Of a stretch of DNA of 64,000 nt, positions 1-11,407 are shown one piece after another (positions within the stretch are counted from its first letter, which is position 1; each line of letters begins with the position of its first letter). Where the stretch lies: the NCBI GenBank assembly GCA_963921935.1, contig OY998180.1, positions 64,620,551 through 64,684,550 of the forward strand. The letters are read 5' to 3'. The position numbers and the translations under genes are program-made. Under the pieces are notes generated by a model, which did not search any database, was not told where the DNA came from, and saw nothing but the letters and a program-made list of their open reading frames with translations. Source of the stretch: Galeruca laticollis. Taxonomy: Eukaryota; Arthropoda; Insecta; Coleoptera; Chrysomelidae.

Positions 1-310
1 AATTGGTCACTTGTATACACTCCGGAGGCAGTAACGTGCTAACAAACCTAAATTCCTCAATAAATGAACAAAAATGTAGTACTTCAGGTACCATTTCGCC
101 CGTTTTACTATCTTTGGTGAGCTGAAAAACAATAGTTTTTTTGTAAAATGCCCTGATTAATATACAATCATAAAAAAAATGTAAAAGCAATTTTTCGATT
201 TTTTCTCACAGAAAAACGTGAAAATAACTCGAAAAATCTGAAATTTGGGGGTGAACCATTACTTTTCCTGCATCGTAGATAGGGTTGGCGGAAAAGTAAT
301 AGAAGAAACC
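1..310. repeat. First copy of a dispersed repeat block (173-bp unit plus distal motif)
   Basis: The first ~135 bases match one unit of the tandem repeat at 6085-6406: CTCCGGAGGC, CGTGCTAACAA, a 'tacttcaggtacca' stretch and 'ggtgagctgaaaaacaatag', in the same order and orientation. Bases ~240-300, with 'gtgaaccattacttttc' and 'ggttggcggaaaagtaat', match 6545-6600. The block therefore occurs on both sides of the R1/LOA-like element and Jockey gag relics. It is non-coding. It could be a satellite or the untranslated region of an unseen element. Confidence 0.7.
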
Positions 311-509
311 ATGAATAGAGATATTAGTATCAGATGTGAGTGCTACATTTTTATGTTAATTTAAATAGATAATATCCCAGTCAATAAATTATAATGTATA
401 AGCCGGTAATACCGTCGACTCCTAGTAAAGTGCTTTCAACCCAACAACCGATACCTAACACAAGAGATCGAGCTAAAACAAACGAATGTATGAATTATTA
501 TAACCTTTG

Positions 510-1300
510 GATAAATTAAAAAGCTCCGCGAGAAAATCTTGTAGAAGTAATTGCTCAACTACATCAGCAAATGAATGGATTGCAATTACAGGTTAACAAC
601 TACACCGAAACTAGCAGACAGAAAGAAATACGGTATTAAACAGACAAAGAAGAATTATCCATGGAAACAGAATAGGTGCTCAAAGAAAGTGGGAATAGAA
701 GAGGAAGAAAATGGATACCTCACCAACTGAATCTTCCATCGAACAACCTTCTTCCAGGTTCAAAACACATCTTATATCCAAAAGGGGGTACCTGAAAAGC
801 ATACAGACTCCCTCCAATAATAGTAAGTTAATAAAAAATTACAACGAACTTCCAAGACAGCTGAATTGAGGAAGTATCAAACATCTAGTTCTGAATAATG
901 ACCATATATAAATGAACCTCCAAAACGAAGAGGGGTATAAAAAGTCAGTAGCTAAACTAGGATATGAAGAGATGAGAAAATAGGCCGTTAAAGATAATGG
1001 TTAAAAGATTGCACCCAACGTGTCAACCACACCGAATAGTTAAATAACTGCAAGACAGAGGATTTGCTGCGAAAAGTGCAGTAAATATTTTGAAATGAAG
1101 AGATGAAACTCCACTTCCACTTTTCAGAATTACATTTGAAGCAAGGAAGACATAAAGAAAATATTTGAAATAACTGAAATCAAAAAATTAAAGTTACAGT
1201 GGAAGGTATAAGAAAATCAATAGTATATTATTCAACGGGTGAGAAAGTTGGCCATTTCTCACGAGTTCAATACTACACTTTTTCTAAGCAAATTAAAGAA
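510..1300 (+). pseudogene. Jockey-clade ORF1 (gag) relic
   Basis: No long frame is open. Reading across frames gives fragments typical of insect Jockey gag proteins: an N-terminal coiled region 'IEQLHQQMNGLQLQVNNY' and, near 1010-1130, 'DRGFAAKSAVNIL' followed by 'ETPLPLFRITFEA'. This matches the conserved Jockey gag pattern in which a short helix is followed by a T-P-L-P-L-F-R-I-T-F strand. A 'VEGIRKS' segment precedes a degenerate zinc knuckle near 1230-1290. Several stops and frameshifts make it dead. It probably belongs with the knuckle relic at 5580-5940 and the ORF2 at 6605-9260, with later insertions between. Confidence 0.65.
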
Positions 1301-1909
1301 TTAGGTGATAATTGAAATATTTTTCATATCCCTTTTTTTAATATCAACAACAACATTAAACGTACCGTATTCCTTTCTCGACTTTTGTGGCAAGAGGTTA
1401 AGTGTTGTAAGTTTGGCAGTCTCTTGCACTTCTGGCGGCAAACAATTCTCAATATCATCCACAATTTCTATTTTTGTAGATGTGGAACAAACATAGTGGG
1501 GTCGAGGCGTCTGTGCCCTTTCTCAATCGACGTAAAGTTGAAAGGGAGAGGGAGGCAGAGCCCAGCGGACAGGCTTTGCACGGAGAGTCCTAGAATATTG
1601 CACCTCCTTAAACTGTCCCAAGACCGCTGGGTACTCCCAAGATGATTAAGAGTGTGTGATCATAGATTACACCCTTCACGTGGTGGCCCTGTTGCAACTG
1701 AACTCAGCGGATCTAGACCGGGAGGTCGATAAACATCCCCCAACCCAAGGTGTCAAGCGACCCGTGCCAATGGGTGCATGGCGGTGGAGGAGCACCATCG
1801 CAAACGGAGCCTCTGGGAAACCAGGCGACATCCCAGAGTATTAGCCTTACTCTCCCAAACGGGTCACTGGGGGAACGGACCGCACTAACCCGGTACTCGT
1901 GGGTACATT

Positions 1910-2377
1910 ATGGATGACCCGATACAAAAAGAAAAAACTCCTGAATTGCAATGTGGCCAAAAGACCGCAGGCATTTCTATTCAGACAACAAGCAACAATT
2001 CTCCTACAGCGATGGAGGAGGATAAGTTGCTAAGTTCTGGGGAGGAGGGCTACACCTCTAAGAACCCAGGCAAGCAGTGGCCAAAGGGAGAACCAAAAAA
2101 GAGGCTCTCTATAGGCGAACTGAGACGTTTAAGGAGAGAAGAAGCCATCGCTAAAGGCGAGAGGATTCTCTCCAGAAAAGAAAGACAGTTGGTGTGGAAG
2201 GAGAAGCATGGTGCTCCGGCTGAACCACCCCTCAGCAAATCCGGTTCCTCTGGAATCCTGGGCGCGTGGGTGAAGCCGAGGCAAGGTGCGAAACCCGAAG
2301 CCCAACCGTCATCATCCAAACATGGGGAGACGTACCCTCCCGGGCGAAGACGTCAGAATATCCAGGTGCCATCCTGA
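1910..2377 (+). pseudogene. ORF1 N-terminal part of the R1/LOA-like element
   Basis: A 155-codon frame opens with ATG at the end of the GC-rich leader. It encodes a hydrophilic, low-complexity protein rich in E, K, R, S and P, with a basic segment 'KKRLSIGELRRLRREEA' near residues 60-78. It ends at a stop and overlaps the next ORF1 piece in a different frame. In this family such an N-terminus is a disordered, nucleic-acid-binding lead-in to the DUF4780 domain. A frameshift near 2290-2370 separates them here. Function beyond RNA packaging is inference. Confidence 0.6.
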
Positions 2378-2807
2378 GAACGGAGTAGTAGTTGTAGGCT
2401 GCGCAAATTTAACCACAAAGATATGGCTAGAAGCCCAGTTCAAGCAGCTGAATCCGTTTGGCAATATTCAGCTGAGACTGAGCCCGGCCAAAAACCTTGT
2501 GAAGATGTGCAAAGTCACAACTTTTGTACCACGATCCACGGGAGCGGAGACCAAGGAAGATGTGATGCTTGGTCTAAAGAGCCAGTGTGGATTGAACACC
2601 GAGCACTGGGCTGTTGTGAGTGGTAATACCACGCCAGAAGGACAGTTCCTAGTCATCCACATTGACGACAAATCCCTGCAGAAGCTGAGGAAACTTGGTA
2701 TGTGCCCATTCGTGGGCGCAGAAAGAGTTCTCTTCAAGTTGCAGGGGGGCCCACATAGAGACAGCAAAGATGACCGCAGTGCTGCAAATCAACCTGCATC
2801 ACAGTAG
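2286..2807 (+). pseudogene. ORF1 DUF4780-type domain
   Basis: Residues ~33-150 match the pattern of the DUF4780 family found in ORF1 of insect R1/LOA-like retroelements: 'KIWLEAQFKQLNPFG', 'FVPRST', 'GLNTEHWAVV', 'VIHIDDKSLQKLRKLG' and a final 'RVLFKLQGG'. The family is thought to serve as the gag-like RNA-binding protein. The frame overlaps the N-terminal ORF1 piece in another phase, so the full protein is frame-broken. The end overlaps the start of ORF2 at 2770, consistent with compact ORF1/ORF2 spacing in these elements. Confidence 0.7.
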
Positions 2808-3369
2808 AGCGGCGACGGCGATGCTTTGCCAGAAGATCCTGGCTGATGACATAGGAGTGGTTCTCATTCATGAACCATGGACCGTCAAAGGCAGAGTAAT
2901 GGGAATGAGCGCTGCGAAGGGTGAGTTAATCTACAACACTGATAATGCAAACCCAAGGGCATGTATTTTTATCAGGAACAATATCAAAATGTTGAAAATA
3001 ACGGATTCATGTTCTAGGGATACTGCCGTGACTGAGGTACACCTGCAGGCAGGTGATGGAAACATCAGAATCCTGCTTGCATCAGTGTACCTGTCACACG
3101 ATTCCACAGAAGCACCTCCGTCCATGGAAATGAGGAGGATAGTGGAACACGGATCAGAGACGGGGAAGCACCTCATCTTGGGAATGGACGCCAATGCCCA
3201 CCATCTGGCCTGGGGAGCTCCAACACCAATAGACGGGGTGTACCTTATTGATCAGTTAATAGAGTCGAATTTAACTTTATTGAATCAGGGCCGTAATCCA
3301 GCTTTCCCACAAAGAAGAGGGAATTTGCTTAGAGAAGAGGCTATGGACATAGCTTACAAGCAAAATTAA
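2770..3369 (+). pseudogene. ORF2 apurinic-type endonuclease domain
   Basis: I take ATG 2770 because it directly precedes 'VLQINLHHSRAATAML', the usual beginning of this endonuclease (L-Q-x-N-L). 'VVLIHEPW' supplies the acidic catalytic residue. 'ILGMDANAHHLAWGA' is the conserved D-x-N-x-H-x-x-W-G block. The C-terminal S-D-H motif is not in frame and follows after a frame break near 3369, where 'ASASDHN' can be read at about 3390. The enzyme would nick target DNA for target-primed reverse transcription. It is inactive because the frame closes. Confidence 0.75.
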
Positions 3370-3477
3370 GGGCTGGGAGGTATTAGACGAAGCCTCAGCG
3401 TCAGATCACAATTAAATATCCTTTACTATTAAGTTGACCTATAAAAAAGAGACTTATAGAAACCCAAGGAATACAGA

Positions 3478-3996
3478 TTGGTTAGGGAGGAAATGGAAAC
3501 CAATCTAGCCTCACTTGACCCAGTCTCAGGGCAAGGGGTTGAGAGAATAACTTGTGACATTAACAATGCCATAATGAACTCATGCACCGATACCTGTCCT
3601 GAGACGGTCAGAACGAACAACAGAAATGCACGTTGGTGGAACAGGAAGCTCGAATCGATGAGAAGGAACGTTCGAAGGCTGTACAATCAGTGCAAACGCA
3701 CAGGAAATTGGGACAGTCATACGAAGGCGCTCACTGGATTCAATAAAGCAGTGAGGAAAGCCAAGACAAGCTCATGGAGAAATTTCTGTCACGACGTTGA
3801 AAATGTCTCTGACTGTGCAAAACTACACAAAGTCATGGCTCGAAATCCAGTTAATACTCCAGAGACCGTACTCAAAGAAGACGGCTCACACACGGATGGA
3901 CCGGAGGAGACACTGGCAGTAAAGCTCAGTACACACTTCCCGGGATCCACCGAAATACAAGTCAACGCATCGAGCGAAGTCAGAGAAGAACGGTAA
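3478..3996 (+). pseudogene. ORF2 linker between endonuclease and reverse transcriptase
   Basis: This 172-codon frame contains 'ARWWNRKLESMRRNVRRLYN', the W-W-N-x-x-L segment that follows the endonuclease in R1, I and LOA elements. After it come 'SWRNFCHDVENVSDCAKLHKV' and 'TLAVKLSTHFPGS', the usual run-in to the RT fingers. It closes just before the RT, where a frame break occurs. It has no enzymatic motif of its own and is annotated by position and by the W-W-N motif. Confidence 0.65.
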
Positions 3997-4094
3997 GTTG
4001 CCCGCGGTCTGGCAACTCGTGATAGCTGGGCTTGTGCAAAGTCCATAGTCATATGGATCTGTGACATGAGCTATTCAATCTTTCGATCCCTTCA

Positions 4095-4549
4095 ATGCGC
4101 CTGGAATGGACGGAATTTACCCTGTACTACTCCAAAAAAAGCGCCGACATAATAACTCCAAGACTTGTGAATCTGTTAAGACTAAGCCTAGCCACAGGAG
4201 TTATACCTACGGTGTGGGAAATCTCCAAGGTGGTATTCATACCAAAACCTGGAAGACCCTCTTACGATTCTGCAAAGGCTCATCGTCCGATAAGTCTCTT
4301 GTCATTTCTTCTCAAGGCATTAGAGAAGATATAGATAGGCATTTGAGGGTCACGGTGCTGGGTAACAAGCCGTTCCACCCTAATCAACATGCCTACCAAA
4401 GTAGCAAATCTTGCGAAACAGCCTTGTATAGCTTGGTGAGCAAGAAAGAGCAAGCCAATACTTACGAAGAAGTTGCACTGGCTGTGTTCCTGGATATCGA
4501 TGGAGCATTTGCCAATACGAGCACTCACTCGATATTGTCAAAGCTGTAA
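4095..4549 (+). pseudogene. ORF2 reverse transcriptase, fingers and palm A
   Basis: Frames 4095-4334 and 4106-4549 overlap and are joined by a frameshift near 4300. Together they carry the P-G-M-D-G-I-Y-P-type start, 'VVFIPKPGRP' with 'AHRPISLLSFLLKALEKI' (RT motifs 1-2), and 'AVFLDIDGAFANTS' (palm motif A, catalytic D in L-D-I-D-G-A-F). Two shifts and a stop after 'SKL' at 4549 disable it. The order and motifs are those of I/R1/LOA-type RTs. Confidence 0.75.
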
Positions 4550-4642
4550 TCCAGAGGCACAGATAGGACAATTACCTTATGGATAGAGAACATTCTAAGC
4601 AGCAAGACAGCACAAGCATCCCTGTGTGGTGTCACAAGAGAG

Positions 4643-5346
4643 GTGAAGACAGAAAGAGGATGTCCACAGGGAGGCGTTCTGTCACCAAAGCTGTGGAATC
4701 TGGTAGTCGACGACCTTCTTGTCACACTAAACGAGCAGGGGTGGTATGCTCAAGGATATGCTGACGATATCATCATTCTAATACGAGGAAAATACCTAGG
4801 CATCTACCTGGAACTAATGCAGAGGGCAATATCCATAGTGGAGAGATGGTGTGATGCGGAGGGATTGTCTGTCAAACCGTCGAAAACGATCATGGTACCA
4901 TTTACAAAACAGCGAATCGTAGATATTACTAGTGTGCCAAAACTCTTCGGCAATCAGATCAAGGTTTCCAGGGACGCAAAATATCTAGGAATCCGGTTAG
5001 GTGACAAGCTAACCTGGAACAGCTATCTAGCGAGCATCACAAGCCGTTCTCAGATTACGCTAATGACGATGAGACGTGCGATTGGGTACACCTGGAGCCT
5101 AACTCCGACAACGGTGAACTGGTTGTACACCAGAGTAATCAGACCATGATGGTGTATGGTGCGATGGCATGGTGGCCTAAAGTTCAGCAAAGTACAGCCG
5201 CCAAAACGCTTTCTAAAGTGCAGCGAGCTGCGTGTCTGAGCATTACAGGCGCCATGAGGGGCACCTCAACCGCAGCATTGGAAATACTGCTAAACATCCC
5301 ACCATTGGATCTTTATATACAGGGGGAGGCTAAAATGGCACAATAA
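4643..5346 (+). pseudogene. ORF2 reverse transcriptase, palm B-E and thumb
   Basis: Residues 5-16 read 'RGCPQGGVLSPK' (motif B) and 'GYADDIIIL' gives the Y-A-D-D active site (motif C). 'GLSVKPSKTIMVPF' and 'AKYLGIRLGDKLTW' are motifs D and E. The last part (5146-5346) is a separate frame with the post-RT 'VQRAACLSITGAMRGT' helix. The frame ends at 'GEAKMAQ' and nothing resembling RNase H or a terminal CCHC follows. The 3' portion has therefore been lost relative to LOA/I elements. Confidence 0.75.
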
Positions 5347-5579
5347 GCCAATTAATGGCTGAGCGGCAACGATTAGGGCACCTTAACCCTAACCCCCTCC
5401 TGACTAAAAAAAAACAGATTAGATGACAAATGTCAACAAAAAATTCATTTTTGAGAAAATAATGAACCTTCCTGGTATTGTCATTATAACGATAAATACT
5501 ACCCGTTGAGAGAAGTAAGCTCTAGTCGTCATATTGGTCAGTAAGACATGAAGAAGTATTCAATTTTCTCCACAGTTAA

Positions 5580-5940
5580 AGAAAGGACAACTTCTTAAAT
5601 TAAAAACGATTTAGAAATGTACAAATTCTTTATAAAGATTGAAAAACCATTATTACGAGGTGCAGAAGATGTAAATGCTTGGGCATACTATTAGATATTG
5701 AGGGATGTAAAATGCGCCGGGAAACATGAAACACCACAGTGCACAAAAACACAGCTAATGAAGCTGTCAAATGTGTAAACTCTGGTGAAAAATTCAAGAA
5801 ATCTAAAGCAAATCATGAAAGGAACAATCAACCAAAATCCCCACGTGAGAGAAGGAGAGGAGAACATTTAGTCCATCTGTATGAGGAAAGGCACAAATGC
5901 TATCAACAAGTTGCCACGCCACAGTTACAGAAATGCTAGT
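5580..5940 (+). pseudogene. Jockey gag zinc-knuckle relic
   Basis: In one frame 'VKCAGKHETPQCTK' can be read near 5705-5750. This is the second CCHC knuckle of Jockey gag proteins (R-C-V-K-C-A-G-K-H-x-T-x-x-C). Just upstream, another frame gives a degenerate 'RCRRCKCLG' first knuckle, and downstream a third frame gives 'VKCVNSGEK', resembling the third. The 66-codon frame at 5739-5939 is only a by-product. This piece looks like the continuation of the gag relic at 510-1300 on the far side of the R1/LOA-like element. Confidence 0.5.
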
Positions 5941-6060
5941 CAATCTACTAGAGAGATGTGACACGAACAGTTAATTATTCAACTGACTGTTAGAATAACA
6001 AATATTAAGAGCTGTAGTAACAGCGAAAATGAATAAAAAATAAACGGGTTTGAAGATTAA

Positions 6061-6406
6061 AACTAACTTTTCCGCATCTGTGAGATGTCGTACTTAAAGT
6101 ACTATAGCACTTGTTATACTGGTTGTGGTGAGCTGAATATCAATAGGGTTCATCTGTGAGATGTTCTGAATAATATTCAATTATAAAATTAGTGACTTTT
6201 TGCACTCCAGTGGTTGTATCGTGCTAACAATTTGAAATTTCTTGAAAAATGACAAAAATGTCGTACTTCAAGTACCATAGCACCCATTGTACTGGCTAAT
6301 GTGAGCTGAAAATCAATAGGGTTCATCTGTGAGATGTCCCGAAAAATATTCAATCATAAAATTGGGATTTGCTGTACTCCGGAGGCTGTATCGTGCTAAC
6401 AAGACA
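6061..6406 (+). repeat. Tandem repeat, 173-bp period (two copies)
   Basis: The motif 'atgtcgtactt.aagtac.atagcac' starts at 6085 and again at 6258, a period of 173 bases. Each unit also holds 'gagctgaa.atcaatagggttcatctgtgagatgt' (split by one mismatch) and a CTCC(a/g)G(a/t)GG...CGTGCTAACAA motif. The first copy is joined abruptly after 'catctgtgagatgt', which suggests an unequal exchange. One more partial copy lies at the left end of the window. The distal motif 'gtaaaccaatacttttc' at 6552-6600 also recurs at 240-300. It sits between Jockey gag and ORF2 relics. Confidence 0.75.
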
Positions 6407-6604
6407 TGTAACGGAAAGTGGCCGACGACAACGACGACGACATACACACAGCATTTTTTTTTTCTAAAAACCATTTTTTTCGTGTGGTTCTTGATGAAAA
6501 ACTTTAAAATAACAAAATTTTTTTTATCAAAAATTTCAACTTTTTTGTGGGTAAACCAATACTTTTCTCGCATATAGATAGGTTGGGCGGAAAAGTAATA
6601 TTTG

Positions 6605-6680
6605 CGATTAGTAAATAACAGCACGGAATGCAAATTGCATAGTCTAAAAAAGAGAGGTATTAGAAGGGATCCTAACCACG

Positions 6681-6760
<80 letters not shown>

Positions 6761-9260
6761 GTCTAATTTCCGAGACTCATCTAAGTAGACAAATGTATAT
6801 AAAAATAAGAGGATATGTAATTTATCATACTATCCATCCACACAACGCAACTCGTGGGAAAAGTGCAGTAATAATCAAAAAAACTTTACCACACTATGAG
6901 GTTTTCTAAGATGAAATTCAACATATCCAAGCACCATACTAAAATATGGAGGGTGGTCCATACACCTTCTTTATTTCAGTAATCTACTCACCTGCAAGAC
7001 ACATAGGTAGTAACTATTTAAGTTTTTGAAGGGAGTTATATTATAGTTGGTGATTGTAACGCCAAAAACACAATATTGAGTTTTAGGCTAACAACAGCAA
7101 ACGGTAGACATCTACATAAAGCTGCATCTAGTCTAGGATGCGAGTATCATTCCACCGGAAAGCCACCGTATTGACCTACAGATCTAGACAAAATCCCTTA
7201 CCTGATAAACTTTTTTCGTTTCTAAAAATATCTCTGCTAATTACATCAAAATATAGGAACATTATGACCTAACGTCTGATCATTCCCCCATAGCAATGAC
7301 AATGAAAATATACTCATGATGTAAAGTAATCCAGCATTAACAAACAAAACAATAAATTGGAAAATTTTGATGGGATAATTAGAAATTAGGATAGAGCTCA
7401 ATGCATCATTAAAAACAATACAACAACTGGAACATGAAGTGGAAAGTTTGTGGTAGATATCCAATAATCAGCCGGAATTCACACAATCGAGTTTAAATAA
7501 AAAACGTCTGGAAACAATCACCTAAGAGAAATTCGTTAATTAGTCACAGAAAAGGAGAAGACACGGAAGCAATGGCAATCTTCTAGGATAATAGACTCGC
7601 CCAACAGTTACAAAGGTGGACACAAAAAAATAAAAACGAAAAAGTTTGCTTAAATCTACACGAACTTACAGATGACAACAAGATACATAATACTTACTCT
7701 GGAAAGCAACAAGAATACTTAAAACGCAAATCACCCCAGCCAATATGAAAGAAGAGAGAGATTGGGCATAAAATAATATGCGAAAAGCAATCCTCTTTGC
7801 AGAACATATTCCAACCTAAGAAACTAGCCACAGACAAACCCCTTGGAGGGAGACAATCAGCCGAAAAAAAATCAAATTGGTTACTTCCAGAGAAGTAGCC
7901 GATGAAATAAAAATAAACTTTAATCCAGAAAAAGCGCCTGAATACGATCTAATCACGAGAGCAGTATTGAAACAATTACCAAGAAAAGGCATTGGTAAAC
8001 TCACTAATTTAATCAATGCAGACTGAAGCTTATTCCATGGGTCTGGAAAATAGCTGAGGTGATTATGGTTATAAAACCAGGGGAAGTGAAGCTAAATCAT
8101 ACAGGCCAATTCCCCTCTCACCTGTAATATCAAAACTCTTTGTAAAGCTATTTCTTAATGTACCTAAATATATTATAGAAGGAAATATGCTCATGAAAGA
8201 CCATCAGCTTGGATTCCATGAAAACTTTCGACAATAGACCAAGTAAACAGGATCATAGACATAATAGGAAAAGTCTTTGAAGATAAAGAAGTATACTCAG
8301 CTCTATTTCTAGATATAGACCAGACATTCGTTAAGATCCGACACGAGGCGCTCATAAATAAAATAAAAAAAATCTCTCAAAAGAACATGCGAAGTTATTG
8401 TAATCTTTTATAAGAGATGTATTTTTCAGAATTAAATAAGAAACAAAATACTCTGAATTAAAACAAATAAAAGTAGGTGTGACACAAGAGAGCGTGCTTG
8501 GCCCAGTTCTATGTCTACTTTATACATATGACATATCAGATATGAATGATATATAAATTACCATATTTGCAGATGACACCGATCTCCTTGCAACAGGAAC
8601 AGGGGTGGAAGAAGCTACACAAAAGTTACAATGAGCAATCGATTCAACGATTGTACCAATAAGTGGAGAAAAAGCTTAACGAATTAAAAGCTGTAAACAT
8701 AAGTTCTACAAACAAAACAAACAATAAAAACCTACCAATTGTAGCTAACGGAATGGAGGTACCATATGGAAACACAGCAAAGTATCTAGAAATGACTCTA
8801 GATGCTAAGCTGATTTGGAAGGAGGATGTGAAAAAGAAAAGGAAAAAGCTAGATACAAAATATAGAAAAATATATTGGCTTACAGGCGGAAAATCCCGAA
8901 TGACAACACATAATAAATTGCTCTCATACAAGCACATTCTGAAATTGTTTTGGACATATGGACTACAGTTTTGGGGCTGTAACAAATCAACCAACATAGC
9001 ACCCTTCGGAAGATTTCGAAACAAAATTCCCCGTACTATTGTGAACACCCCATACTATATTCGAAATGCAAATCTGTACAGGGACCTCAATGTACAGACA
9101 GTTAAGGGATAAATCAAGAGATATGCCCAAAACCACGAAGACAGGCTACATAATCATGTTAACATCGAGATACTCTATCAACACGAGCTAAAGAGAAGAT
9201 TGAAGAGGACAAAACCTTCAGACCTGTTGTAAGTGAAAGTGTTAAAACAGAGCACAGTGA
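6605..9260 (+). pseudogene. Jockey-clade ORF2 relic (endonuclease and reverse transcriptase)
   Basis: Frame-broken reading gives Jockey landmarks in order. 'W-N-A-N' lies near 6625 and 'SETHLSRQMYIKIRGY' near 6775. 'RGKSAVIIKKTLPHYE' lies near 6855-6905, a 'VIYSPARH' block near 6980 and a V-G-D-C-N-A-K-type strand near 7050. 'TIFADDTDLLATGT' (F-A-D-D) lies near 8560. The frame at 8663-9112 is the best preserved part. It holds 'PYGNTAKYLEMTLDAKLIW', 'YKHILKLFWTYGLQFWG' and 'NTPYYIRNANLYRDL', typical of Jockey thumb and C-terminal regions. The C-terminus 'RRLKRTKPSDLL' ends near 9230. Dozens of lesions indicate an old copy. No poly-A tail is evident. Confidence 0.8.
6686..6758. repeat. (TA)n microsatellite
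   Basis: This is an uninterrupted TA dinucleotide run of about 73 bases. It lies inside the degenerate start of the Jockey ORF2: 'WNAN' codons are readable upstream at ~6625 and the 'SETHL' endonuclease motif lies just after the run. Confidence 0.95.
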
Positions 9261-10684
9261 TAAATGAGAAATCACAATTAAGAACTGAGTGACATGAAGG
9301 ATGTTATTTAGTTCCCGACATAGAAAATAGCAAATACGCTAGTGGAATTTAAATTGTATATAAATTGTTCTGATTGTGAATAAACATAATTCACAATGAG
9401 AGAACTATGTGGCATATGATAACAATTCCCCGTTTTCACGCAAGGATTTAGTTTTCCTAATCGATTTTATTTGAGGTGTTAAAATTAATCTACCTACACC
9501 AAAATTATCCTTTTCCTATATTGTAATTTTATTTTCTCACAATTTAAGCTTTCGTATTCATTCCAATTTTGTTTAAAAAGTTTGCAAAGGATAGTTTAGA
9601 ATTGTTTTGAGACGCATTCGGGTTTCGAAAACGAATTCTAAGATGTTGATCGGTGACATTGAGTTGTTATGTATACAAATACATTCCTATTATTTTTTGT
9701 AATTTGATATGAACAAAACTTACATGTTATAAATATAGAGGATGTTTCTATTTAAATCTGTGCATTTTCATTGAATTGACCTATATTCGTAAAAGCAAGG
9801 TTCTGCCATTTTATTTTTATCAGCTATTGTTTTATAGACTATTCGTAAAGTTTATGGCCTTTCTTGACCCATAAACATTTACTGCACAATACTCCTTTTT
9901 TGTTTCCATTATTTCATTGTTTCCATTTCCTATAAGTAGATGGAGAACTATAAGATATTGAAGCGGAAAGGGAAACATAAAACGGTTTTCAAATACTCAA
10001 ATAAATTCATAGAAACGGATTTTCACAGAGAGTTTTTCACTTTATAACCTCATTATGTTGACTATTCAGAACTAAAAACTTTTTAGAATACTTAGTCTTG
10101 CAAAAATAGTTTAAAAATTGTACAATCAATATTTTCACACCATTTTCAACACAATTTGGTCTTCACGTACCTACATTGACGATTAACATACAAGCGCTAC
10201 AAATTATACTGTCAAATTAGTGGTCTAGTCCTAAAGGGTACGTAAATTCAACTATTTTCATGAAAAATGATACAGATATCGGTTTATATGCAATTTTCAG
10301 CAATAAATTTGGAAAACTCACTATTTCCGAGCAAATGTTGGAACTTCGCTGTATTTACAAATTTTAAAATTAGATTTTGACAGTGTAATTTATATTGTAC
10401 TGTTTCGCGATCTATTTACAAACGTTGAAGTTACATTCCTTCTAACCGGCTATTCAGTAACTGAGAAGGAGTGCCAGAATTCAAAAACCACTACAGGTCC
10501 ACATGAATATTTGAATCATTTCTAGAGAAGGGACTATTCTGAAAGTTGAACAGCGAATTGATCAACTCGACAGGACTGTGTCAGATTGCTCTTACCAAAA
10601 TTTTGAGAGAAAATCAAATGTATTGGTCGGTGAGAACAGAGAGTATTGGAAACATATTCGGAACCAAAATTATTATTATTATTA
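9261..10684. other. AT-rich stretch without recognised genes
   Basis: The first ~130 bases are probably Jockey 3' untranslated sequence ('gaataaacataattc' near 9380). The rest is AT-rich with no open frame carrying a recognisable motif, no clear tandem repeat, and only a short ATT run (10670-10684) next to the hAT target site. Confidence 0.6.
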
Positions 10685-10706
10685 GTCTAGAGCAGTGGTT
10701 CCCAAC
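10685..10706 (+). repeat. hAT left target duplication and terminal inverted repeat
   Basis: GTCTAGAG (target duplication) is followed at 10693 by CAGTGGTTCCCAAC. It pairs with the right terminus at 13269-13290. Confidence 0.9.
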
Positions 10707-11024
10707 CTTTTCTGGACCACCGCCCCCTATAGAAGAGAACAAAAATTTCAACGAAAGTCGCTGGTTAGTCCAAAGTAGTTAATTTTATTTGAATATCATG
10801 TGTACCGTCCCAATTGATCTGTATTTAGCTTTAATTTCAGTTAATGTCTAAATTTTATTTTAGAGGAATGATGAAGTAGAAATTTATTAAACGACGACCA
10901 AATGTACAATACAATTGTTTATTAAACTTTTAAATATAAACCCAGAATCATTAAGAAATACAATCACAATAGAAATAAGAAATGCAAAACAATAAGAAAT
11001 ACAAAATTATTAATAAAGAAAAAA

Positions 11025-11405
11025 TCAATGAGACGGTTGAGGCTGGTGGAGTGTTACCAGTTTGTTAATATCGGGTTCCAATTTCGTTAACATCAATCGC
11101 CGATCGCCACGTTCAGTGATGTGTAGTCTGTTCCTCTCCTTTGACAGCAAATCAGTTACTGCACTGAATGCACGCTCAGCCATATAGGACGAAGGAAATG
11201 CAAATAACAACTTCTGTACTATTGTCCACAATCCAGGATAGAGAACTGGTATTGGTTTTTGAAGCCAGAACTCTTGATATCCACGTTTGAATTTTACTTT
11301 CAGTTCTTCGTTAGTTGTGAGTTCTAATAGCTCATCTTCCAAATTTGATGAGCCTTCAGTATCTGTGTTTGCGAAAGGATCTATAACCCAACTTGGTATT
11401 ACCAT
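11025..11405 (-). pseudogene. hAT transposase, C-terminal dimerisation region
   Basis: 'YPGLWTIVQKLLFAFPSSYMAERAFSAV' contains the A-F-P-S-S-x-x-x-E-R-x-F-S block of the hATC dimerisation domain, including the last catalytic acidic residue of the family. It is followed by 'LTKLEPDINKL'. It ends at a stop near the left terminus of the transposon, as expected for the transposase C-terminus. Confidence 0.85.
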
Positions 11406-11407
11406 TC

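Larger units (their letters stand above)
1496..5413 (+). mobile_element. Decayed non-LTR retrotransposon, R1/LOA-like (I/Jockey superfamily)
   Basis: The element starts with a GC-richer untranslated leader (about 1496-1909) that contrasts with the AT-rich surroundings. ORF1 pieces (1910-2807) and an APE-type endonuclease/reverse transcriptase ORF2 (2770-5346) follow. It ends with a short 3' region, 'cttaaccctaaccccc', then an A-run at 5406-5414. ORF2 stops soon after the post-RT segment. The RNase H domain expected in LOA or I elements is not visible, so the 3' part is deleted. At least five frameshifts or stops interrupt ORF2. Boundaries are approximate and I found no target duplication. Assignment to R1 versus LOA is uncertain. 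Confidence 0.75.

Noticed and set aside
6686..6758. Microsatellites as CRISPR-like arrays
   Set aside because: They are simple di- and trinucleotide runs without spacers, and the sequence is eukaryotic.
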